DNA of 64,000 nt from an uncultured Collinsella sp. (lineage in GTDB: Bacteria > Actinomycetota > Coriobacteriia > Coriobacteriales > Coriobacteriaceae): the NCBI GenBank assembly GCA_959019945.1, contig CAUEQD010000005.1, positions 62,001 through 126,000 on the forward strand, written 5' to 3'. The notes beneath the pieces were generated by a model. It had not been told where the DNA came from. It did no database searches and saw nothing but the letters and a program-made list of their open reading frames with translations. Positions 16,712 to 24,722 of the stretch are shown here, piece after piece; positions within the stretch are counted from its first letter, which is position 1; each line of letters opens with the position of its first letter. Position numbers and translations under genes: made by a program.

Positions 16712-16728
16712 TATTCCATTTTGGAATA
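16712..16728. promoter_or_regulatory. Operator-like palindrome upstream of the PTS/ceramidase-like operon
   Basis: TATTCCA-TTT-TGGAATA is a perfect 7-bp dyad with 3-bp centre, about 80 bp upstream of the amidohydrolase start. It is a good candidate operator for an unlinked repressor. The rest of 16631-16797 holds nothing else I recognise. Confidence 0.5.
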
Positions 16729-16798
16729 GAACTTACCGCTCACATGCGAACCTCGCCCGCTCAACGAGACAAGCGCTAACAGCACGGGCTTAGACAGA

Positions 16799-16835
16799 AA
16801 ACGGTCGGCCCGCATCCGTTGCGGGCCGACCGTTT
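16799..16835. terminator. Terminator after the HTH-aminotransferase gene
   Basis: AAACGGTCGGCCCGC (16799-16813) pairs perfectly over 15 bp with 16821-16835. Both outer ends are A/T runs, so it can stop transcription of the minus-strand gene that ends at 16857. Confidence 0.85.
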
Positions 16836-16856
16836 CATTACAGTCTACCTTTGCCG

Positions 16857-18377
16857 TTACGCCTGGCGGTAGTGATCGAAGAAATCGGCGAGGTCTTCGA
16901 GGGACTCTTTGAGTACTTCCATGCGCGGCAGGTACACGATGCGGAAGTGGTCGGGCTCAGCCCAGTTGAAGCCGCCGCCGCGCGTAATCAGGATCTTCTT
17001 CTCGTGCAGCAGGTCAAGGGCGAATTGCTCGTCATCGGTGATGTTGAACTTCTTCACATCCATCTTGGGGAAGATGTAGAACGCCGCACGCGGCTTAACC
17101 ACCGAGATGCCGTCAATCTTGCTGAGTGCCTCATACACAAAGTTGCGCTGCTCGTAGACACGGCCGCCGGGACGGATGTAGTCGTTAACGGACTGATGGC
17201 CACCGAGTGCCGTCTGAACGATCGACTGAGCCGGCACGTTGGAGCACAGGCGCATGTTGGAGAGCATGTTGATGCCCATGATGAAGTCGCTCATGCAGCG
17301 CTGGTTGCCCGAAAGCACCATCCAGCCAATACGATAGCCCGCGATCATGTGCGACTTGGAAAGGCCGCTAAAGGTAACGCAGGGCAGGTCGGGAGCGAGC
17401 GAGGCAATCGAGACGTGCTCGTAGCCGTCCATGCACAGGCGGTCGTAGATCTCATCGGCAAAGATCATCAGCTGATGCCTGCGTGCAATCTCGACGATGC
17501 CCTCGAGCACCTCGCGCGGATAGACAGAACCCGTGGGGTTGTTGGGGTTGATGATGACGAGGGCTTTGGTCGCGCTCGTAATCTTGGACTCCATATCCTC
17601 CAGGTCGGGATACCAATCCGCCTGCTCATCACACAGATAATGTACGGGATGACCGCCAGCAAGGGTTGCGCACGCCGTCCAGAGCGGATAGTCGGGGCTG
17701 GGGATCAGAATCTCGTCGCCATTGTCGAGCAGCGCGTTCATCGAAAGCTGAATGAGCTCGGACACGCCGTTGCCCGTGTAGATATGCTCCATCTGAACGT
17801 TGGGCAGGCCTTTGATCTGCGAATACTGCATGATCGCCTTGCGCGCGGAGAACAGGCCACGCGAGTTGGAATAGCCTTCGCAGTCGGGCAGCTGCTGGCG
17901 CATGTCCTTGATGACCTCATCGGGCGTGCGGAAACCGAAGGGCGCCGGGTTGCCGATATTGAGCTTGAGGATGCGCTCGCCCTCGTCCTCCATACGGGCG
18001 GCCTCGTCGACGACGGGGCCGCGCACGTCATACAGGACGTTATCGAGCTTGGTGGATTTAGAAAAAGTACGCATGGTGGTGCTCCTTGCAATTTGAGCTG
18101 AGGGATGGGGTTCGGGCTTGGAATCGTTGCGGGGTGATGATGCCTCGCCTTGATCGGCGTCGCCGGCAAGCAGCCAGGTAACATCGACCTCCATAATACG
18201 GGCGAGCAGCTCAGCCACATCGCGCCGCGGGATCGTCTTGCCGCTCACATATTGGCTCATCTGACTCTTGCCGAGTTTTTTGCCGAGCATCTCCGATGCG
18301 CGGATCACGTCCGACTGGCGAACGTCCCGATCGGACATAGCCTGTCGCAGGCGATCGCTAAACGTCTCTTGGGCCAC
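16857..18377 (-). CDS. HTH (XRE)-aminotransferase fusion, alanine/aspartate aminotransferase-like
   Basis: The 506-residue protein has an XRE-type helix-turn-helix at about residues 5-75 (S-D-R-L-R-Q-A-M and K-S-Q-M-S-Q-Y-V-S-G-K) followed by a linker and a full class I aminotransferase (about 100-505), close to the AlaA type. PLP lysine: F-S-G-L-S-K-S-H-M-I-A-G-Y-R. Also I-N-P-N-N-P-T-G-S and the substrate Arg in F-R-I-V-Y-L-P. I chose GTG 18377, which has AAGGAGG before it; the frame is open to 18428. It differs from MocR proteins in having an XRE and not a GntR head. Upstream repeats (18399-18480) suggest self-regulation. Whether it is catalytic, regulatory or both is open. Confidence 0.88.
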   Translation of the reverse strand: MAQETFSDRLRQAMSDRDVRQSDVIRASEMLGKKLGKSQMSQYVSGKTIPRRDVAELLARIMEVDVTWLLAGDADQGEASSPRNDSKPEPHPSAQIARSTTMRTFSKSTKLDNVLYDVRGPVVDEAARMEDEGERILKLNIGNPAPFGFRTPDEVIKDMRQQLPDCEGYSNSRGLFSARKAIMQYSQIKGLPNVQMEHIYTGNGVSELIQLSMNALLDNGDEILIPSPDYPLWTACATLAGGHPVHYLCDEQADWYPDLEDMESKITSATKALVIINPNNPTGSVYPREVLEGIVEIARRHQLMIFADEIYDRLCMDGYEHVSIASLAPDLPCVTFSGLSKSHMIAGYRIGWMVLSGNQRCMSDFIMGINMLSNMRLCSNVPAQSIVQTALGGHQSVNDYIRPGGRVYEQRNFVYEALSKIDGISVVKPRAAFYIFPKMDVKKFNITDDEQFALDLLHEKKILITRGGGFNWAEPDHFRIVYLPRMEVLKESLEDLADFFDHYRQA

Positions 18378-18398
18378 TAGAACCTCCTTGCTGGCAAA

Positions 18399-18480
18399 GT
18401 TCAATTTATAGAACACGAATTGAACCAAGGTTCAATTTAGCAAGCAGTATAGCGCGGCACCTCATTCGAAAGTTCAATTT
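18399..18480. promoter_or_regulatory. Cluster of GTTCAATT sites upstream of the HTH-aminotransferase
   Basis: GTTCAATTT occurs at 18399-18407, 18430-18438 and 18472-18480, and the inverse AATTGAAC at 18418-18425. The middle pair forms a perfect 20-bp dyad (9-bp arms AATTGAACC / GGTTCAATT around AA) at 18418-18437. All lie within about 100 bp upstream of the GTG start. I infer binding by the XRE head of the encoded protein. Confidence 0.65.
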
Positions 18481-18539
18481 CATAAGAAAATGTACCGGAC
18501 TCCGAGATTTGCCCAAAGCGGACAATGGCGTGTACGCGT

Positions 18540-19397
18540 TTAGAGGTATTCAAGGAATCGAGCAGCGGCAAGCGAAACGTCAGCCGTGCGATATATCGCA
18601 TTGATCTGCCGATGGGGATGTCCCTCGAGCGAACGCACGGCAACATCGAACTGACAGCGGCGCAAGATGAGCGCGGGAAGAATGCTCACGCCCAGGCCGT
18701 CCTCGACCATGGCCATAATCGCATAGTCATCCCAGGTCGACAGCGTGGAGCACACCGCCAGTCCCGCCCGACGGAACAGCGGCGTAATCTCGTCATCGGT
18801 GCCGCGTTCTAGCAGAATAAACTGCTCGTTGGCTAAATCGGCAAGAGAAACGACCTCCGCCGTGGCAAGCAAAGAATCTGCCGGCACCACCGCCACCAAC
18901 TCGTCGCGCACCAAAGACCGCGATGCCATGCCGTTTTCTCGTGGCTCACGCGGGATAAAGCCCAGGTCGCAGCGGCCTTCCGCCACCCATTGCTCAATCT
19001 CGGAGTAATCACCCATCAGCAGCTCGTAATCGACATCCGGATGATCGGCGCGAAAGCGCGCAATCACCGGCGGCAGCACGTGGGTCGCCACACTCGAAAA
19101 CGTACCGATGCAGATTTTGCCGCGCATGAGCCCGCGCATCTCATCCACCCGTCGCTGCAAGCGAGTGAATTCCTCGCAGAGCGCCTCGACAGCCGGCATG
19201 ACCTGCCGCCCGTCGGCAGAAAGCACTACGCCCTCGCGACTGCGGTCGAGCACCTTAAAGCCCCAATCGGCCTCAAGATCGGCCACCATACGGCTCACGC
19301 CCGACTGTGAATAGCTCAGGCGCTCGGCAGCACGCGTAAAGCTTCCGGCGCGCACCGTCTCCAGCAGCACCTGCATCTTTTGAATATTCGTTTCCAC
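18540..19397 (-). CDS. LysR-family regulator paired with an EamA transporter
   Basis: The 285-residue protein has a LysR winged helix (residues 1-65; S-F-T-R-A-A-E-R-L-S-Y-S-Q-S-G-V-S-R) and an effector domain ending in D-D-Y-A-I-M-A-M-V-E-D-G-L-G-V-S. The start is GTG 19397 after GGAGG. It is divergent from the EamA transporter gene at 19516, so it probably controls export by that protein in response to a metabolite. A second LysR/EamA pair of the same layout is at 57473-59400. Confidence 0.87.
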   Translation of the reverse strand: METNIQKMQVLLETVRAGSFTRAAERLSYSQSGVSRMVADLEADWGFKVLDRSREGVVLSADGRQVMPAVEALCEEFTRLQRRVDEMRGLMRGKICIGTFSSVATHVLPPVIARFRADHPDVDYELLMGDYSEIEQWVAEGRCDLGFIPREPRENGMASRSLVRDELVAVVPADSLLATAEVVSLADLANEQFILLERGTDDEITPLFRRAGLAVCSTLSTWDDYAIMAMVEDGLGVSILPALILRRCQFDVAVRSLEGHPHRQINAIYRTADVSLAAARFLEYL

Positions 19398-19515
19398 GAC
19401 ACGCCTCCACCTTTACATGAATTTTTGTCATGTTATCCATGCATTATATTCGCTTTTCTTCTATTGCCAGTTCACCCATAGTGAACATGCTCGAATATAG
19501 AGGGGACGGAAGCGC

Positions 19516-20427
19516 ATGGACAACGGACTGTTTACGTACTTAGCAGCATTGCTATTGTTTGGCTCCAACGGCATCATCGCCGCTGCCATCGCGCTGCCGA
19601 GCTCCGATATCGTGCTACTGCGCACGTTTTTGGGCGCCCTCTCGCTTGTCACTATCCTTGCCATCACCCAACGCCATAAACTGCAGGCGCCATCTCGTCC
19701 CCGCGAAGCCGCAGCACTCCTTCTGTCGGGAGCCGCGCTGGGTGCCAGCTGGATTTTTCTGTTCCGTGCCTACCAGACGATCGGCGTCGGCGTATCCTCG
19801 CTACTGTACTACTGTGGCCCTATCATTGTCATGGCGCTCTCCCCACTCATCTTTGGTGAAAAACTGACCGGCGGCAAAATCGCCGGGTTTATCGCCGTCG
19901 CCTGCGGTGCTTTTCTCATTGCAGCACAAGGTCTAGGCGGCAATATGCCCATTGCGGGCATCGTCTGTGGAATCGTCTCAGCCTTCTGCTATGCATTGAT
20001 GGTCATCGCCAGCAAGGGTGCGCCGCACATCGAGGGCCTCGAGAACTCCGCGCTCCAGGTGAGCGCCGCCTTTGTGACCGCACTGGTCCTCACGCTCATC
20101 ACGCAGGGCGCTCCCTCGTTCCTGTCCGCCGGCGTCGCCGCCAGTATTGATTGGCGCGCCGTCGCTATGCTCGGCGTCGTCAACACCGGCATTGGTTGCC
20201 TGCTCTACTTTAGCGCCGTCGCTAAGCTGCTCGTCCAGACCGTCGCCGTCGTCGGCTACCTCGAGCCGCTTTCGGCCGTCGTGTTCTCGGCCGTCCTTTT
20301 GGGCGAAGCCATAACACCGGTCCGCCTGATGGGTGCCGCGCTTATCATCGGCGGCGCGATTTTTTGCGAACTCGCCGGCAAACGCGCAAACGCCAAGGCT
20401 GGCATCGCCCAGACAGCACGTGCTTAA
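19516..20427 (+). CDS. EamA-family (DMT) transporter, 10 TM
   Basis: The 303-residue membrane protein has ten hydrophobic segments in two EamA repeats, with the second repeat starting at about residue 150 (G-I-V-C-G-I-V-S-A-F-C-Y-A-L). Members export amino acids, amines or nucleotide-related metabolites. ATG 19516 follows GAGGGGACGG. The divergent LysR gene probably regulates it. Confidence 0.87.
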   Translation: MDNGLFTYLAALLLFGSNGIIAAAIALPSSDIVLLRTFLGALSLVTILAITQRHKLQAPSRPREAAALLLSGAALGASWIFLFRAYQTIGVGVSSLLYYCGPIIVMALSPLIFGEKLTGGKIAGFIAVACGAFLIAAQGLGGNMPIAGIVCGIVSAFCYALMVIASKGAPHIEGLENSALQVSAAFVTALVLTLITQGAPSFLSAGVAASIDWRAVAMLGVVNTGIGCLLYFSAVAKLLVQTVAVVGYLEPLSAVVFSAVLLGEAITPVRLMGAALIIGGAIFCELAGKRANAKAGIAQTARA

Positions 20428-20461
20428 AAGCCCCTGCTTTGAAATGCTACCTACGTACATA

Positions 20462-20485
20462 AATAATCCCCAGCTGGGGATTATT
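20462..20485. terminator. Palindromic terminator or repeat after the EamA gene
   Basis: The 24 bp form a perfect palindrome (half-site AATAATCCCCAG), 35 bp after the stop codon. The strong stem may be a terminator. The core ATCCCCA / TGGGGAT also appears in the hairpin at 41869-41896, so it might belong to another dispersed palindrome family. Confidence 0.6.
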
Positions 20486-20542
20486 GTCTAAAATAACCTG
20501 ATGTGCCAAACTGCTCTTGTATGTATAAAGACGGCATAAAGA

Positions 20543-20563
20543 TTATCTGTCCTAGACAGATAA
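20543..20563. promoter_or_regulatory. Palindrome in the kup leader
   Basis: TTATCTGTC-CTA-GACAGATAA is a perfect 9-bp dyad with 3-nt centre, ending 23 bp before the kup start. It could be an operator or a leader hairpin affecting translation. No ydaO/c-di-AMP riboswitch pattern is visible, although kup genes are often under one. Confidence 0.5.
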
Positions 20564-20585
20564 CCGGATGTCTAAGGGAGTCCAC

Positions 20586-22817
20586 GTGGCACACAACAAA
20601 CTGGAGGCAAGCCCCCAAGACCAGCGTGGTCAAGGCGGGCACGGAGCCATCCCCCTCTCCGCTGGCATGCTGCTTGTAACGCTCGGCGTCGTCTATGGCG
20701 ACATCGGCACGAGCCCCATGTACACCATGAAATCAATCGTCGCCAACAACGGCGGCATCGGTACCGTCAGCGAGGACATGATCCTGGGCGCGCTTTCGCT
20801 CGTCATCTGGACCATGACACTCGTGACCACGGTCAAGTACGTGGTAATCGCCATGAAGGCCGACAACCACAACGAAGGCGGCATCTTCGCCCTGTTTAGC
20901 CTGGTGCGAAAAGTGGCACCATGGCTGATCCTACCTGCCATGATCGGCGGCGCGGCGCTGCTCGCCGACGGCATCCTCACCCCCGCGGTCACGGTCACCA
21001 CAGCCATCGAGGGCCTGCGTACCATCGAGTGGGGCCACGCGCTGTTGGGTGACGGGCAAACTAACGTCATCATTATTACCATCATCATTATCTGCGGCCT
21101 GTTTGCCATGCAGCGCGCTGGCACCTCGTCAATCGGCAAGCTGTTCGGTCCGCTCATGACGCTGTGGTTCCTGTTCCTGGCAGGCGCCGGTCTGTTCAAC
21201 ATGCTCGGCAACCTGTCCATCTTGCGCGCGCTCAACCCCATCCGCGGCATCATGTTCCTGTTCTCGCCCATCAACCACTCGGGCATCATGGTGCTCGGCT
21301 TCGTCTTCCTGTCGACGACCGGCGCCGAGGCGCTCTATTCGGACATGGGTCACGTGGGCAAGGCTAACATTTACGCATCCTGGCCGTTCGTAAAGGCAGC
21401 CCTCATCCTTAACTATCTGGGTCAGGGCGCTTGGCTGCTCGCCAACAATTCCAATCCCCAGATGCTCGCGATGGATATCGTCAACCCGTTCTATATGATG
21501 CTCCCCGAGCCCCTGCGCCCCTTTGCCATCGTGCTTTCGGCCGTGGCGGCCATCATCGCCTCGCAGGCGCTCATCACCGGCTCGTTCTCGTTGGTTTCGG
21601 AGGCAACGCGCCTCAACCTTATGCCGCATCTGCGCATCCACTACCCCAGCGACACCAAGGGCCAACTCTATATTCCGCTCGTCAACAACATCATGTGGGT
21701 CGGCTGTATCTTCATCGTGCTGCTGTTCCAAAACTCCGAGCGCATGGAGAGCGCCTACGGCCTCGCCATTACCGTGACCATGCTCATGACCACGACGCTT
21801 TTGACGAGCTACATCGCCGGCATCCTCAAGCACAAGCTGGGCGCCTGCGTCTTCGCCCTGCTCTTTGGTGCCATTGAGCTGTGCTTCTTCGCTTCGTGCC
21901 TCACCATGTTCTTTGACGGCGGCTACGTCATGATCTTCCTGGCCGCGCTGCTGTTTGGCCTTATGTACGTGTGGCGCCGCGGCACCGCCATCGAGCGCAC
22001 GCAGACGATCCTGCTGCCCGTCTCCAAGTACATTGACCAGCTCGGCCGCCTGCGCAACGACGAGACCTACCCCGTGCTCGCCGACAATCTGGTGTTCCTT
22101 ACCAACAGTCCCGACCCGCTCACGCTCGACCGCGACGTGCTCTACTCCATCTTGGACAAGCACCCCAAGCGTGCCAAGGCATATTGGTTCATCAACGTAC
22201 ACGTTACCGACGAGCCCTATACGCACGAGTATTCCGTTGAGACCTTTGGCACAGACTTCCTGTTCCGCGTGCGCTTGGACCTGGGTTTTAAGGTCAACCA
22301 GCGCATCAACGCCTACCTGCGCCAGATCGTTGGCGACCTGATGGCCTCGGGAGAGCTGCCACCGCAGCACCACACCTACTCCATCTACGAGACGCGCGGC
22401 AACGTGGGCGACTTCCGTTTTTGCATGCTGCGCAAGATGCTCGCCCCCGAAACGGACATCAACCGCAACGACCATCGCGTCATGGCCATCAAGTACGCCG
22501 TCCGCCGCGCCTGCGGAAGCCCGGCACGTTGGTATGGTCTCGAGAACTCGGCCATCATCATCGAGTACGTGCCACTGTTTGCCCGCATGCGCCCGGCCGT
22601 TAAGCTCGTGCGCACCCAGGTGCCGCTCGAGGTTCAGATCGAAGAGGCCGAGGAAATGGAAGTCGATATCTTCTCGGACGACTTGGTCAACGGCAACGAG
22701 GCCGGCAAGAGTATGAACGTCGATCCCACCGAGCTGCTCGAGAGCGTCGCCGATACGCCCGAGCAACAGCAACTCGACGGACTCGAGAGCACCCAGCTCA
22801 ACGACGCCAACTTCTAA
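20586..22817 (+). CDS. kup: Kup-family potassium uptake protein
   Basis: The 743-residue protein is a proton-coupled potassium importer with about 12 transmembrane helices in residues 25-450 and a cytoplasmic C-terminal domain. The family signature G-V-V-Y-G-D-I-G-T-S-P-M-Y near residue 33 is intact. Also seen are G-G-I-F-A-L and the E-A-L-Y-S-D-M-G-H segment. The start is GTG 20586 after AAGGGAG; ATG 20568 has no ribosome-binding site. The C-terminal tail is longer and more acidic than in E. coli Kup. A terminator follows at 22841. Confidence 0.95.
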   Translation: MAHNKLEASPQDQRGQGGHGAIPLSAGMLLVTLGVVYGDIGTSPMYTMKSIVANNGGIGTVSEDMILGALSLVIWTMTLVTTVKYVVIAMKADNHNEGGIFALFSLVRKVAPWLILPAMIGGAALLADGILTPAVTVTTAIEGLRTIEWGHALLGDGQTNVIIITIIIICGLFAMQRAGTSSIGKLFGPLMTLWFLFLAGAGLFNMLGNLSILRALNPIRGIMFLFSPINHSGIMVLGFVFLSTTGAEALYSDMGHVGKANIYASWPFVKAALILNYLGQGAWLLANNSNPQMLAMDIVNPFYMMLPEPLRPFAIVLSAVAAIIASQALITGSFSLVSEATRLNLMPHLRIHYPSDTKGQLYIPLVNNIMWVGCIFIVLLFQNSERMESAYGLAITVTMLMTTTLLTSYIAGILKHKLGACVFALLFGAIELCFFASCLTMFFDGGYVMIFLAALLFGLMYVWRRGTAIERTQTILLPVSKYIDQLGRLRNDETYPVLADNLVFLTNSPDPLTLDRDVLYSILDKHPKRAKAYWFINVHVTDEPYTHEYSVETFGTDFLFRVRLDLGFKVNQRINAYLRQIVGDLMASGELPPQHHTYSIYETRGNVGDFRFCMLRKMLAPETDINRNDHRVMAIKYAVRRACGSPARWYGLENSAIIIEYVPLFARMRPAVKLVRTQVPLEVQIEEAEEMEVDIFSDDLVNGNEAGKSMNVDPTELLESVADTPEQQQLDGLESTQLNDANF

Positions 22818-22840
22818 CACGCCACCAGCCATTGACGACA

Positions 22841-22878
22841 ACGGCTCCGCATCTCATAAAAGGTGCGGAGCCGTTTTA
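22841..22878. terminator. Terminator after kup
   Basis: ACGGCTCCGCA (22841-22851) and TGCGGAGCCGT (22864-22874) form an 11-bp stem followed by TTTT. It separates kup from the convergent bile salt hydrolase gene. Confidence 0.9.
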
Positions 22879-22898
22879 TGTCGCAACGGACCGGTGAG

Positions 22899-23864
22899 CT
22901 ACGAACGACGCGGCTCGGGAACCACGAGCCTATCGGGGCTCGCGCCCTCGGCATCCATCAGGCTCACGTAGCGAATCGACGGATCCCCATACATCGCGTA
23001 GTAATAATTGCCCGTGCGCGCGCTAAAGCATCCGGTGTAGATAGTCTTCTCGAACTTGCCATCGCCCATCCTGGACGCCCCCTCGATCATCACCACGCCC
23101 TCGAGCGAGCGGAACATGCGGACGACGTTTTCGGTCTCGCTCTCCTTTTGCGGGTAATTGGCATTGAGGTACGCCGCCTTTACAAAACGGCTCGGCGAAT
23201 AGCAGTCACCCGGAATACCGCGCATGCCGGCACCCGCACCATAGGGCTTGAGCTCGGCGCCACGCCATGTCGCCGTCTGCGGAAAATCGCTTGTGGCCGT
23301 GATATAGGTGCGCAGGTTTTCCATGTGCCACGGGAAGGTGGGCTGATTGGCAAGGGTGTCGACCGGATCGTCGTATACATGCAGGCCGTCAGCCATCATC
23401 TCGACCACGATGCTACGCTGGCTGTCGCCGATAATCCAATGGAGCAGCGACACGCCCAGCCCCTCTCCGGCAGATTTGGCGACAATCACCGTGTCGCGCA
23501 GCGCGGCCTCGACCTCATCGACCGTCGAGAACGTCGCTGCCACCCACAGGGGAAACTCATAGGCTGCGATATTGGTCTTGCCGTCGACAGGGTCCTCGGC
23601 ATACTCGGCATAACCCGGGAAATTGAGACCCGCCACGGCGAGGCCCGCATCGTTGCCGCAGTCGAAGAACATGGGATAGTTCTTGTAATCGATGCACATA
23701 CCGATCACCGCGTGTGTCGCCGTCGCGTCGTCGATAAACGAATACGGGATGTGAAACCCGCGCGGCATCACGCGAACCTGTTGGCCGTAGTCAAAGCTCC
23801 AGTCGAGGTTGCGGCCCAGATACATGTGGCCAGAATTATCGGTAAATCGAATGCTCGTGCACAT
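22899..23864 (-). CDS. bsh: Bile salt hydrolase (choloylglycine hydrolase)
   Basis: The 321-residue enzyme cleaves the amide bond of glycine- or taurine-conjugated bile acids and is intracellular (no signal peptide). It is an Ntn hydrolase whose Cys2 becomes the N-terminal nucleophile after Met removal. Starting at ATG 23864 (after GGAGG) gives M-C-T-S-I-R-F with Cys2, Arg18 and Asp21 in G-R-N-L-D-W. Further family residues are Asn in G-L-N-F-P-G-Y, Asn in A-N-Q-P-T-F-P-W-H and Arg in S-P-S-R-F. Length and motifs fit bile salt hydrolase better than penicillin V acylase. It is monocistronic, facing kup. This gene is a strong sign of an intestinal host. Confidence 0.93.
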   Translation of the reverse strand: MCTSIRFTDNSGHMYLGRNLDWSFDYGQQVRVMPRGFHIPYSFIDDATATHAVIGMCIDYKNYPMFFDCGNDAGLAVAGLNFPGYAEYAEDPVDGKTNIAAYEFPLWVAATFSTVDEVEAALRDTVIVAKSAGEGLGVSLLHWIIGDSQRSIVVEMMADGLHVYDDPVDTLANQPTFPWHMENLRTYITATSDFPQTATWRGAELKPYGAGAGMRGIPGDCYSPSRFVKAAYLNANYPQKESETENVVRMFRSLEGVVMIEGASRMGDGKFEKTIYTGCFSARTGNYYYAMYGDPSIRYVSLMDAEGASPDRLVVPEPRRS

Positions 23865-24006
23865 AGCGCCTCCTAGCTTTACGTTCTTTCTAAGCTTATT
23901 GTCACCAATCAAAGAGGCGCTAAACACAAAAGCCCGGACATGACAACAATGTCACGCCCGGACCAAAAACCACATATGAACGTAATAAAGTCACCCTAAC
24001 AGGTCG

Positions 24007-24115
24007 GTCTAGGGTGCCACAGTGCCACAGATCGCCCCGAACGAGGAGCGCCGCGTACTAATGGTACGCAAGCGACGAGTGAGCGGCGAGGTGTGGTGCT
24101 GTGGTCACCCTAGAC
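24007..24115. repeat. Large inverted repeat with inner hairpins; its arm holds the stop codon of the deformylase-like gene
   Basis: The arms 24007-24029 and 24092-24115 pair over about 23 bp with one unpaired base and one mismatch (arm core GTCTAGGGTGCCACAG). Between them lies a hairpin GCGTAC-TAATG-GTACGC (24053-24069). The right arm includes the TAG of the minus-strand deformylase-like gene (24110-24112). A third partial copy, GTCACCCTA, is at 23990-23998. It lies in the 245-bp gap upstream of the bile salt hydrolase. Confidence 0.65.
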
Positions 24116-24529
24116 AAGCTTGCCTAGACAGTGGTCGATCATATGCTGGATCATCTGCGCCTCGAAGCCGACGAAGTCCTGCTTGCGCTCGCGCATCTTG
24201 CCGTCGACGATCTGGTCAAAGGCAACCTTGCACTTGATGTAGCGCGTGGACTTGGTGACCTCCTCGTGCGTCAGGCAGCTCTCCTCCATCTTGCTGGCAC
24301 CCAGGCCAAACACCAAACGGGGGTTGTAGAGCACATGGGGCTCGCCGGCATCGTCCAGGTAGACGCAGACCTTCTTGGTGATGCCGATCTGGTTGGCGGC
24401 AAGGCAGCCGGCATCGTCGAGCGACTTGATGGTATCGATCAGGTCCTGAGCAACCGACTCGTCCTCGACAGTCGCGACCTCGCAACGCTGGGACAGGATA
24501 GCCTCGTCGTGGCAGAGCTCTTTAATCAT
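24110..24529 (-). CDS. Peptide deformylase-like protein lacking the catalytic Glu
   Basis: The 139-residue protein is a paralogue of the deformylase-like protein at 10056. Motif 1 is G-C-L-A-A-N-Q-I-G with the usual Gln. Motif 2 is E-S-C-L-T with the metal-binding Cys. Motif 3 reads Q-H-M-I-D-H: both His ligands are kept but the catalytic Glu of H-E-x-x-H is Met (codon ATG, minus strand near 24139). It should bind metal but is unlikely to deformylate peptides by the known mechanism. GGAGGA precedes ATG 24529. The stop codon lies in a repeat arm. The physiological role is unknown. Confidence 0.8.
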   Translation of the reverse strand: MIKELCHDEAILSQRCEVATVEDESVAQDLIDTIKSLDDAGCLAANQIGITKKVCVYLDDAGEPHVLYNPRLVFGLGASKMEESCLTHEEVTKSTRYIKCKVAFDQIVDGKMRERKQDFVGFEAQMIQHMIDHCLGKLV

Positions 24530-24722
24530 ACGTTCCTCCATAGGGGTCGTTGTAACCGCTTAAGTATACGGTACCTACACAATTTCATGCGAAAGATACC
24601 GCCCGTCCGTTACAAACCGCCGAACATCAACATGCGAGGAACACCAACTTCACAAAGGCGATATAGTGGGTGAGTTCGTGTCAATCGGCCTAAACTCGGG
24701 GCCGAACAAGGAAAGGGTATGC

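Noticed and set aside
20462..20570. c-di-AMP (ydaO) riboswitch before kup
   Set aside because: The leader is too short and lacks the conserved core; only a simple dyad is seen.
24530..24722. Purine riboswitch before the purine permease
   Set aside because: None of the conserved purine-aptamer strings is present.
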